From Spirochaeta sp. (GTDB lineage Bacteria; Spirochaetota; Spirochaetia; DSM-27196; SLAA01), in the NCBI GenBank assembly GCA_020201015.1, contig JAIVHN010000038.1, forward strand, positions 4,494-15,090: 10,597 nt of DNA, read 5' to 3'. This document shows, piece after piece, positions 1-5,854 of this stretch. Under the pieces are notes generated by a model. It saw only the letters and a program-made list of their open reading frames with translations, made no database searches and was not told the DNA's origin. Each line of letters begins with the position of its first letter. Positions within the stretch are counted from its first letter, which is position 1. The position numbers and the translations under genes are program-made.

Positions 1-488
1 TTCGTATCCCGCTCAACATGCTAAATATGATCAAAAAGTGGTACTTGGTTGCGCGTCACCTTACGCAGGAACTTGGCCGCGATCCGGGTCCCTACGAGGT
101 CTCAAAATACCTTGCAGTTTCCAACCGAAAAGTTGGCGACATTTTAATGCTCTCACAGGACGCTACCTCTCTTGACGCTGCGGTAGATGAAGAAAGTAAC
201 ACCAGTCTTGCTGAGCTGCTGGAGGATCATCGTAGTGAACAGCCCTTTGATATGGCTTTTCACTTGACTTTACAGGAGACTTTGAACGAGGTTTTGTTGC
301 AACTTAGTGAACGCGAAATGCGGATTATTCAGCTGCGTTTCGGTCTAGGAGGCAACGGAGCATGTACCTTAGAAGAAACCGGCAAGGCCTTAGGTATAAC
401 ACGAGAACGCGTACGACAAATTCAGCAAAAAGCTATAGCAAAACTTGGACAGTTCGAGGAAATTCGAGAGCTTCAGGGACGCTACTAA
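1..488 (+). CDS. Sigma-70 family RNA polymerase sigma factor, C-terminal part (regions 3 and 4), cut by left edge
   Basis: The reading frame is open to the left edge; the codons before the first in-frame ATG (position 18) read RIPLN, the conserved beginning of sigma-70 region 3, so the true start lies outside the window. Counting from that ATG, residues 5-70 form region 3 and residues 85-143 form region 4. The region 4.2 helix-turn-helix lies at about 117-143, with the hallmark TRERVRQIQ that contacts the -35 element. The short tail after the helix and the RVRQIQ form look more like a group 2 (RpoS-like) factor than the housekeeping RpoD, but regions 1 and 2 are not visible, so the subgroup is uncertain. 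The protein would direct core RNA polymerase to a promoter subset. Its stop codon lies inside the first unit of a 21-base tandem repeat, and the adenosyltransferase gene follows 40 bases later on the same strand. Confidence 0.9.
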   Translation, partial: RIPLNMLNMIKKWYLVARHLTQELGRDPGPYEVSKYLAVSNRKVGDILMLSQDATSLDAAVDEESNTSLAELLEDHRSEQPFDMAFHLTLQETLNEVLLQLSEREMRIIQLRFGLGGNGACTLEETGKALGITRERVRQIQQKAIAKLGQFEEIRELQGRY

Positions 489-517
489 CAAGCGTTGGGA
501 CGCTACGTACAAGCGTC
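476..517. repeat. Two tandem 21-base units across the sigma factor stop, each able to form a short hairpin
   Basis: Units 476-496 and 497-517 agree at 18 of 21 positions. Both begin GGGACGCTAC and contain ACAAGCGT. The first unit carries the TAA stop of the sigma factor; in the second, the matching bases read GTA. Within each unit ACGCT and AGCGT are inverted and can pair as a 5-base-pair stem. AGCGT of unit 1 can instead pair with ACGCT of unit 2 around a TGGG loop, so alternative folds exist. No U-run follows, so it is not a classical intrinsic terminator. Confidence 0.75.
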
Positions 518-528
518 GGTTTAAACAA

Positions 529-1071
529 ATGATCGAGTTCGACAAAGTTACGACCCGAGGTGGTGACAGGGGTGAAAGCGGTCTTTACAACGGTGAAAGG
601 CGATCCAAGCACGACATGTTATTTGAGGCCTTGGGCGATGTCGACGAGTTGACTGCTGCCCTGGGCATCGTGCGATTCGAACTGGGCGAACTGCATGCAG
701 GTGATAGTATTTTTGAGGCACAACAGGTGCTGTTCAAAGTTGGAGCACAGGTAGCCACCCCCGTTACCGATCCACTGTACAAGAAAATCCACATAGTCGA
801 GACGAGTGATATAGATACTCTGGAACTGCATCTTAAACGCTTACTTGATCACACCGAAATTGGCCGAGTGTTCATTACTCCTGGCGAACAACGATGCTCG
901 GCATATATTGATGTTGCGCGCACTGTTTGTCGAAGGGCTGAACGAAGCATTGTTCGCTGTATTCGTGAACGGCGCATGAGTTATCTTGCTGAGTCGCAAA
1001 ACTACCTAAACCGGCTGTCCGACTACCTCTTTGTGCTTGCCCGAGCCTCGGAACAAGACAAGCTATCGTGA
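529..1071 (+). CDS. pduO: PduO-type ATP:cob(I)alamin adenosyltransferase
   Basis: The 180-residue product matches the usual length of PduO/MMAB-type adenosyltransferases, which move the 5'-deoxyadenosyl group of ATP to cob(I)alamin to make coenzyme B12 in the cytoplasm. Visible motifs are the N-terminal ATP-binding segment TTRGGDRGESGL (residues 8-19), VDEL (38-41, containing the conserved Asp), the F-x-x-PG segment with Phe115, the RRAER helix (135-139, ATP contacts) and NRLSDYLFVLAR near the C-terminus. The family motif RxEAYG is altered to LFEALG, and DELN to DELT. I chose the ATG at 529 because the family begins just before the TTRxGD motif. A TTG at 445 would add 28 unneeded residues inside the sigma gene. 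No good Shine-Dalgarno precedes 529. No B12-dependent enzyme or pdu gene is nearby. The last 49 bases overlap the Nudix gene on the other strand. Confidence 0.9.
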   Translation: MIEFDKVTTRGGDRGESGLYNGERRSKHDMLFEALGDVDELTAALGIVRFELGELHAGDSIFEAQQVLFKVGAQVATPVTDPLYKKIHIVETSDIDTLELHLKRLLDHTEIGRVFITPGEQRCSAYIDVARTVCRRAERSIVRCIRERRMSYLAESQNYLNRLSDYLFVLARASEQDKLS

Positions 1072-1586
1072 AGAAGGCTCTCTGGGGCGACGGCGCTAAT
1101 ATGTTTATCCAGCATGCGGTCACCATCAAATGTAAAACGGGTATTGAGGTACTCGCCGGACAAGGCTCGTGGTAACCAGTGTCTATCATCTTCCCACATC
1201 CGGTCATACGGCATGTCGGAGATACTGCACCAGAATGGGTCGGCCTCCGGAGTTGAGATTAAGGAGCCGCTATAGGTGTAGGCACGGAAAACAAGGGCCC
1301 GGAGATTGTATCCGTCAAGAAAGCGGAAATGTAGCCGGGTAATGGGAGTGAGTTCGTGCGGAGTGAGCCCGACTTCTTCCTCGGTCTCGCGGATGGCCGC
1401 GTCAAGGTAGTTTTCGCCGTCTTCGAGACGACCACCTGGACCATTTATTTTGCCTGCTCCCAGCCCACGCAGCTTGTGAATGAGCAGAATTTGATCCTTG
1501 ACCGTTATAAAGCACAAGACTGCTTCGTCGGTGACCGGTAGATTACTCCAGTCGTGCTCGACATTGGGTAATATATTGAAACTCAT
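1023..1586 (-). CDS. Nudix hydrolase, 8-oxo-dGTP diphosphatase-like (MutT/MTH1 type)
   Basis: The 187-residue protein contains a complete Nudix box at residues 52-74 (G-x5-E-x7-RE-x2-EE-x-G-L), which binds Mg2+ and hydrolyses nucleoside diphosphate linkages. The segment before it, RGLGAGKINGPGG, and the later WLPRALSGE and FDGDRMLD segments resemble the MTH1-like 8-oxo-dGTPase subgroup that removes oxidised dGTP from the nucleotide pool; the actual substrate is inferred. The start at 1586 is preceded by ATAGGAG (SD core at 1591-1595), four bases from the ATG. Longer starts at 1616 and 1634 have no such site. The recognisable domain ends near residue 163; the remaining 24 residues are a tail, whose last 16 codons are antisense to the adenosyltransferase gene. 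Confidence 0.88.
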   Translation of the reverse strand: MSFNILPNVEHDWSNLPVTDEAVLCFITVKDQILLIHKLRGLGAGKINGPGGRLEDGENYLDAAIRETEEEVGLTPHELTPITRLHFRFLDGYNLRALVFRAYTYSGSLISTPEADPFWCSISDMPYDRMWEDDRHWLPRALSGEYLNTRFTFDGDRMLDKHISAVAPESLLHDSLSCSEARASTKR

Positions 1587-1590
1587 ACAA

Positions 1591-1634
1591 CTCCTATCGT
1601 CCAGTAGGGTACTCATGTTGTAGATTATTGGCAA
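1591..1634 (-). promoter_or_regulatory. Candidate Nudix promoter and ribosome binding site
   Basis: Reading the minus strand, TTGCCA (1629-1634) lies 17 bases before TACCCT (1606-1611), and AGGAG (1591-1595) precedes the ATG by four bases. The -35 matches the consensus at 5 of 6 positions and the -10 at only 3 of 6, so the promoter is a weak call; the ribosome binding site is good. The -35 overlaps the ribosome binding site of the divergent 97-residue gene. Confidence 0.3.
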
Positions 1635-1641
1635 GGAGCTT

Positions 1642-1935
1642 ATGAAAGATTACGAAGCTGATGGAATGAAAGTCCAAGATAGCGGAACCGGATCCACCGA
1701 ACCACGCGCGGAGGAGCTGATAATCTCAATCTACAGCCAAATACAGGCCCGCCGTGAAGCCGGTGAGCCCTGCGGGCACGTTGTCATGTCCGTGGCTACA
1801 TATCGTTGTATTCAGGCGTATCGGGCCCGTTTGGGAGAACTGCCGGAAGGACGCGAAGACTACCTTGGACGGTACGAACTTTTTGGCTTACCGGTCTTGA
1901 TTGACGACATTGAAGGCTGCCGGGTTGTTGAGTAG
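1642..1935 (+). CDS. Small hypothetical protein, 97 residues, family not recognised
   Basis: I do not recognise this protein. It is a short soluble-looking polypeptide with no signal peptide or membrane segment. Residues 1-22 are hydrophilic and probably disordered; residues 23-44 look helical (EELIISIYSQIQARREAGE). A C-terminal part follows with HVVMSVATYRCIQAYRARLG and then DYLGRYELFGLPVLIDD. The LFGLPV-x-ID pattern resembles the end of some phage-coat-like or small conserved domains, but this is not enough for a function. The start at 1642 is supported by AAGGAG at 1633-1638, three bases before the ATG, which is closer than usual. The gene diverges from the Nudix gene (55-base gap), and its last 48 bases overlap the convergent sppA-like gene. 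Its own ribosome binding site argues that it is real and not a shadow. Confidence 0.65.
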   Translation: MKDYEADGMKVQDSGTGSTEPRAEELIISIYSQIQARREAGEPCGHVVMSVATYRCIQAYRARLGELPEGREDYLGRYELFGLPVLIDDIEGCRVVE

Positions 1936-3561
1936 ATGTGAACCCAGCACACGGACGGCTGTCTGCATGAGTTCATCCGGCTCAAGTGGCATTGGGTGTG
2001 TAAAAAAACTTTTTATTTCTGCCCAGCCAGTGTCGGTGGCCGCGCCCGGCACCGCGAGTCCAGCGCTCCCGGATGCAGCGCTCCCGGATCCAGCGCCGTT
2101 GCTGAGCAGCCGCTGGAGCATAGTTCGGCGGATCCGCGGATAAAACGCAACCCGAGCTTTGGGGATTCCCAGTGAGCGTCGTAGATCCTCTATGGCATCG
2201 GGGAGGCCGCCAATTTCATCTACAAGTCCAAGACGTACCGCATCATGCCCGGACCATACCCGACCCTCGGCAAGCGGAGCAATCTCGGCTGGCGGCCTTT
2301 TCCGGGCCTCGGCGGTTCGTTCGATAAAAGCCTGGTAAATCCTATCCATTTCTTCCTCCAGCATACGTCGTTCGTCGCTGTTAGGTTTGCGTAGCGAACT
2401 TGGAAAGTCGGCCGACGGGTGTGTCCTCAGAGTTGATACCGAGATACCAAAGCGACGAAGCATGTCGTGCAGGTTCACCAAAACGCGAATGACGCCTATG
2501 GAGCCGGTAACGCTCAGGCTCTCAGCAAAGCTGCGACGGGCGGCAAGAGAGAGCCAGTACCCACCAGAAGCCGCTACCGTTCCCATAGAGGCGTACAGAG
2601 GTTTCTCCATGGCAAGCTGTTGGAGTGCTTGGTAAATATTTTCGGATGCAGTGGCCGACCCGCCGCCGGAATTAATGCGCAGGACAACTCCCACGACTCG
2701 TCGGTTTTTGCGTAGTTTTTCGATGTAAGACGTGAAGTTTTCATCACCGACGGCCTGGCCCATAAGCGGTAACCGGCGCGACCGACCATCAACAATGGCG
2801 CCCTCGAAACACAACACAGCAATGTGCTTGCCTCGGCCGTAGCGGCCCTTGAGGCGGAATGGCTTGGCCTTCTTTTCCTTGCGCGCACGCCGCTTTGCTT
2901 GCCACTCGGGCGGTGTGGTCAATGCGGTACAGAAGCCTTTCTCCACGGCCGCACGGGCCGAGATAATGCCGTACTCAGCCGCCGATTCCAACCTTTTAAG
3001 CGGCTTTCTCAATGCCTCGGCAGAACGCATGGATATAGTTTCCCAGCGCTGTCTTTGGAGTTCGTCGTACTGTTCCTTACTGAGCGGGTCGACTCGGTCG
3101 TGTTTCAGGGAGTCTGCAGCCGACTTGTAGCGGCCCCGGCGGAAGACCTCAATACCTATTTTACTTTCGGCAAGTAGTTTGCGAAAGAATAAAAGTTCGG
3201 ATGATAATCCAAGGAGAGAGAACGAACCGAGCGGGTGTATGTAACGGGTGTCGCATACCGAGGCTAAAAACAACTCACCAGGGCCGTACTCCATTGCATA
3301 GAATTCCAGTTCCTTGCCAGAGTTGCGCATGCGTTCCAGTTCGCGTCTAACCGCTTCAAGCCCGGCATAACCCGCCTTAGTAAAGCTGGATTCACACCGG
3401 ATGCATACACGTTGAATTTTTCGGGATCTTATTACCCGCTGCACAGTCTCTAAAAACTGGTCGTAGCGAAATGAGTCTTGTGAGCTTGGGGGTGCCAAAC
3501 CCGGCACAAGTGGTCCGGTATCGCGAAAGCTTCCGGCAAGTCGTATTTCAAGATAGCGCAC
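1888..3561 (-). CDS. sppA: SppA-like signal peptide peptidase (protease IV, 67K type), no membrane anchor
   Basis: The 557-residue protein has the two-domain layout of the long, E. coli-type SppA, a Ser/Lys protease of family S49 that cleaves leftover signal peptides. The N-terminal domain carries the candidate general base Lys146 (GRYKSA), and the C-terminal domain carries the nucleophile Ser332 in VAASGGYW, followed by TGSIGV. Family members normally have an N-terminal transmembrane segment facing the periplasm. Here the protein begins MRYLEIRLAGSF and I see no hydrophobic anchor or signal peptide. Residues 221-245, between the two domains, are strikingly basic (Lys/Arg rich). Residues 489-501 are a Gly/Ala/Ser repeat. 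The start is a GTG at 3561 with AAGGAG at 3569-3574 seven bases upstream; an ATG four bases further upstream is out of frame. The 3' end overlaps the 97-residue gene by 48 bases. Confidence 0.88.
   Translation of the reverse strand: MRYLEIRLAGSFRDTGPLVPGLAPPSSQDSFRYDQFLETVQRVIRSRKIQRVCIRCESSFTKAGYAGLEAVRRELERMRNSGKELEFYAMEYGPGELFLASVCDTRYIHPLGSFSLLGLSSELLFFRKLLAESKIGIEVFRRGRYKSAADSLKHDRVDPLSKEQYDELQRQRWETISMRSAEALRKPLKRLESAAEYGIISARAAVEKGFCTALTTPPEWQAKRRARKEKKAKPFRLKGRYGRGKHIAVLCFEGAIVDGRSRRLPLMGQAVGDENFTSYIEKLRKNRRVVGVVLRINSGGGSATASENIYQALQQLAMEKPLYASMGTVAASGGYWLSLAARRSFAESLSVTGSIGVIRVLVNLHDMLRRFGISVSTLRTHPSADFPSSLRKPNSDERRMLEEEMDRIYQAFIERTAEARKRPPAEIAPLAEGRVWSGHDAVRLGLVDEIGGLPDAIEDLRRSLGIPKARVAFYPRIRRTMLQRLLSNGAGSGSAASGSAGLAVPGAATDTGWAEIKSFFTHPMPLEPDELMQTAVRVLGSHLLNNPAAFNVVNQDR
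2061..2097. repeat. 15-base tandem repeat, about 2.5 copies, inside sppA
   Basis: CAGCGCTCCCGGAT occurs at 2061-2074 and again at 2076-2089, followed by a partial copy CAGCGCC (2091-2097). On the coding strand it encodes a GSGSAASGSAG-like stretch near residues 489-501, just after the catalytic domain. A multiple of three, it keeps the frame, as expected of slippage in a flexible linker. Confidence 0.85.
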
Positions 3562-3568
3562 ACATATG

Positions 3569-3619
3569 CTCCTTGTTGAATGTCAATTTTAGTATAGCCT
3601 GAGTGTTCGTTCATGGCTA
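3569..3619 (-). promoter_or_regulatory. sppA: Candidate sppA promoter and ribosome binding site
   Basis: On the minus strand TAGCCA (3614-3619, 4 of 6 to consensus) lies 17 bases before TATACT (3591-3596, 5 of 6). This places the transcript start near 3584, about 23 bases before the GTG codon, with AAGGAG (3569-3574) in the leader. The -35 lies within the first codons of the divergent monooxygenase gene. The fit is reasonable but untested. Confidence 0.45.
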
Positions 3620-4920
3620 CATTCTGGAGTATGCAGCAGATTGTGATAGTTGGTGCCGGACCGGTTGGAATGGCCGTAGCGGCGTTGTGTGTGGAACACG
3701 GTGCCGAGCCCTATGTGGTGGAACGGCGTCTGCAGGCCCGTGAGGGATCTCGTGCTATTGGGGTGGCACCGGCCTCACTTGAAATACTCGGCCGACTTGG
3801 ACTCGAGCAAGCAATGCTCGAGCGCGGAGTACCGGTGCGGGCAGCCTATGTGCATAACGAACACCGCGTTCTTGGTCGGCTCGACTTCTCCGAAATATCT
3901 GGCCGTCACCCGTATATCCTTGTTGTCCCTCAGGTGGAGACCGAGGAGTTGCTGCGCCAACACCTCACCCAACAAGATGTCGCAGTCCACGAAGGGTGGA
4001 CTGTTGAGAGCCTGTCTGCAGGAGCTGAATCCTGCGAGTCGGTTCGGCTTCAACTGCAGCGGACTGAGGTCGATGTCGTGACCGGCAAGCCGCCGCTATC
4101 CTCCAATATCGCGGAGCTGCAATCCCAGTACGTGGTGTGCGCCGATGGCTTTCGTGGACAGTTAGCCGCGCAGCTTGGTCTATCTTCTCCGCCGCATTAC
4201 TTGCCGTATCACTTTGTTATGGGAGACTTTCATGATAGAAGCGCGCTTGGGGCGGATGCTCATTTGTGGTTTACCAGCTTTGGTGCGGTTGAGTCGTTCC
4301 CGTTGCCAGCGGGAAAAAGGCGGTGGATAGCACAACTTCCCAGCGACCGTTCTCAGGAGCTTTCCAAAGATGGCACCGACGACGTAGCGGAACTTGAGCG
4401 ACTTGTTTATGAGCGGACTGGGTTTTCATTGCGGAGCGAGGATTGTTCCTGGCGGAGTTCTTTTCAACCGGTAACCCGAATAGCTAGTGAGGCTGCCGTC
4501 GGCCGGTGTTTTCTTGCAGGTGATGCGTTGCATGCCATGTCTCCCATTGGCGGCCAAGGGATGAACTCGGGCATTGCCGATGCTGAACTCCTGTCCGAGC
4601 TCTTAGTGGAGCTTGTACGGTTTCCGGCGGACGCAGCGGGCTCGCATGGCCCACATGGCTCGCATGGCCCACAATTGTCCTTGAGTCGTGCTCGGAAGGT
4701 GTATGCAAAGGCCCGACTGCGGGCCGGTTCATCTGCCGCCTCGCGTGCGGGGGTTGGTACCCATATTGGTTCTCTGCGCGGACGCGTAGGTTCAGGCGTT
4801 CGCAGTACTCTAATCCAGGCGGCCCTTAACTCGCCACTGCAGAAACACCTTGCGTCACATTTTGCAATGCGTACTATTCCCTACCGGCGTGCAGCGCATG
4901 CCGTAACACGCATGCACTAA
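3613..4920 (+). CDS. FAD-dependent aromatic-ring hydroxylase-like monooxygenase (class A flavoprotein)
   Basis: The 435-residue product shows the three fingerprints of class A flavin monooxygenases (PHBH/UbiH-type). These are the FAD-binding GAGPVG (residues 14-19) followed by a glutamate-ended strand VVERR, the DG motif CADGFRG (176-182), and the GD motif LAGDALHAMSPIGGQGMN (301-318) that contacts the FAD ribityl chain. Such enzymes use NAD(P)H and O2 to hydroxylate phenolic rings. The neighbouring type III polyketide synthase suggests the substrate is its product (inference), like SrsC in Streptomyces griseus. Residues 343-354 (GSHGPHGSHGPQ) are an in-frame duplication not expected in the family. 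The first ATG at 3613 has no clear ribosome binding site; a second ATG at 3631 has GGAG only one base before it, so the start may shift by six residues. The TAA stop interlocks with the TAG of the convergent ubiE-like gene. Confidence 0.87.
   Translation: MATFWSMQQIVIVGAGPVGMAVAALCVEHGAEPYVVERRLQAREGSRAIGVAPASLEILGRLGLEQAMLERGVPVRAAYVHNEHRVLGRLDFSEISGRHPYILVVPQVETEELLRQHLTQQDVAVHEGWTVESLSAGAESCESVRLQLQRTEVDVVTGKPPLSSNIAELQSQYVVCADGFRGQLAAQLGLSSPPHYLPYHFVMGDFHDRSALGADAHLWFTSFGAVESFPLPAGKRRWIAQLPSDRSQELSKDGTDDVAELERLVYERTGFSLRSEDCSWRSSFQPVTRIASEAAVGRCFLAGDALHAMSPIGGQGMNSGIADAELLSELLVELVRFPADAAGSHGPHGSHGPQLSLSRARKVYAKARLRAGSSAASRAGVGTHIGSLRGRVGSGVRSTLIQAALNSPLQKHLASHFAMRTIPYRRAAHAVTRMH
4639..4674 (+). 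repeat. 18-base tandem duplication in the monooxygenase gene
   Basis: GGCTCGCATGGCCCACAT at 4639-4656 is followed directly by a copy at 4657-4674 differing only in the last base. It encodes GSHGPH then GSHGPQ, a His/Gly/Pro insert right after the helix following the GD motif. Each unit itself contains the near-repeats GGCTCGCAT and GGCCCACAT, pointing to stepwise slippage. Confidence 0.9.
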
Positions 4921-5807
4921 ACGGCGGGTCCGTACGCAAAGCACAACTCCAACAGTCCAAACATTCGTAGTTGGCGCTCGGGGCCGCTGAATCCTTCTTG
5001 CTCCAGGATCTCGTTAAAGCGGGTACGGTCTGGATAATGGGCTAGGCTCCGAGCAATGTAGCCATAGACCGCTGCATCTCGGTGAAGAATTAAGCCCCAG
5101 AGACTGCCCCACATGTGCAGCAGCGCAATGGAGACACTACTCACCACCCGAACAGGGGAACGTGAGAATTCAAGTACAGCTAAGAGGCCGCCAGGTGCAA
5201 GTACCCGGCGAACTTCAGCAAGTGTTTGCGACAAGTTTGGAGCATTGCGTAGCGCGTAACCTGCAGTAACCAGAGTGAACTCATTCTCTGCAAAAGGGAG
5301 AGAGGACATGTCGGCCTCAATAAATCTAACGCTAGCGGTTCTGTCGGCAGTCGAGATTTCCGAAGAGGTTTTGAGACGCCGTTTGGCCTCCGCCAGCATG
5401 TCGGGATTTAGATCTACGCCAAGTATCTCGGCATGTGGGAACCGCTCAGCCAAGGCCAGCGTGAGATCTCCGGTTCCGCAGGCAAGGTCAAGAATGCGCA
5501 TACCGGCGCCGCCACTGCCGCTAGTGATTCCAGCCTCGTTGCTACTGCCCGCGTGTGTATCCGCAAGACGTTTCTCGCACTCTTGCAAGAGATCGCGTTT
5601 CCAAGCCTGATCGCGGCCAAAGGATAGTACCCGGGTTGCGGTTGTATACTGCGGTGCAACGGTACTGAAGAGAGTACGGTTGTAGCTGCGTTTGGACTCG
5701 GCCGAGGCGAAGATATCGCCCTGCTCTTTCTCACGAAGTCCCTCACGAGGAGTCTCATTGGGACCCTCACGAGGTGATGAACTTTGTTCGGGATTCTGCG
5801 ACTGCAT
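4917..5807 (-). CDS. ubiE: UbiE/MenG-family SAM-dependent C-methyltransferase
   Basis: The 296-residue protein is a class I methyltransferase with the UbiE/MenG signature. It has VAPQYTTATRVLSFG-x-D-x2-WK (residues 50-70), SAM motif I LDLACGTGD (106-114), the ribose-binding acidic Asp132 in GVDLNPDML, GYALRN (183-188), RVLAPGG with LEFSRSP (201-218), and the C-terminal YGYIARSLAHYPD-x-x-x-F (248-264). Relatives C-methylate demethylmenaquinone or a ubiquinone precursor. Here the gene sits between a monooxygenase and a type III polyketide synthase, so it could instead methylate a polyketide-derived ring; both remain open. It is longer than the usual roughly 230-250 residues because of a 38-residue charged N-terminal extension with two PREG repeats and a Gly/Ser/Ala insert at 84-103. 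The ATG at 5807 has AGGAG (5815-5819) seven bases upstream. Confidence 0.85.
   Translation of the reverse strand: MQSQNPEQSSSPREGPNETPREGLREKEQGDIFASAESKRSYNRTLFSTVAPQYTTATRVLSFGRDQAWKRDLLQECEKRLADTHAGSSNEAGITSGSGGAGMRILDLACGTGDLTLALAERFPHAEILGVDLNPDMLAEAKRRLKTSSEISTADRTASVRFIEADMSSLPFAENEFTLVTAGYALRNAPNLSQTLAEVRRVLAPGGLLAVLEFSRSPVRVVSSVSIALLHMWGSLWGLILHRDAAVYGYIARSLAHYPDRTRFNEILEQEGFSGPERQLRMFGLLELCFAYGPAV
5740..5774. repeat. Two direct copies of an 11-base sequence in the ubiE-like N-terminal extension
   Basis: CCCTCACGAGG occurs at 5740-5750 and 5764-5774, a 24-base period, with a decayed third copy CTCACGAAG at 5730-5738. On the coding strand they encode PREG, PREG and LREK. They explain part of the extra N-terminal length of this methyltransferase. 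Confidence 0.75.
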
Positions 5808-5811
5808 CTGC

Positions 5812-5854
5812 TTGCTCCTGGCGTGAAGCTACTGTACACTACCAATTATGTCAA
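5812..5854. promoter_or_regulatory. Overlapping divergent promoter candidates between the ubiE-like and polyketide synthase genes
   Basis: Toward the synthase, TTGCTC (5812-5817) and TACACT (5835-5840) are 17 bases apart; transcription would begin at about 5847, at the ATG itself (5848), giving a leaderless message. No ribosome binding site precedes that ATG, which fits. Toward ubiE, a perfect TTGACA (minus strand, 5849-5854, inside the first synthase codons) lies 17 bases before a weak TAGCTT (5826-5831). The two sites physically overlap and could exclude each other. Matches outside TTGACA are partial, so this is a hypothesis. Confidence 0.35.

Noticed and set aside
1..488. Calling the sigma factor the housekeeping RpoD
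   Set aside because: Regions 1 and 2 are outside the window, and the region 4.2 end and short tail look more like group 2 factors.
476..517. The tandem repeat as a CRISPR array or an intrinsic terminator
   Set aside because: Only two directly adjacent units with no spacers, and the hairpins are short and not followed by a T-run.
445..528. A TTG start at 445 that would lengthen the adenosyltransferase by 28 residues
   Set aside because: The extension lies in the sigma gene and the 21-base repeat, precedes the normal family start, and has no ribosome binding site.
1587..1634. Longer Nudix starts at 1616 or 1634
   Set aside because: Neither has a ribosome binding site, and both would overlap the control region of the divergent gene; ATAGGAG points to 1586.
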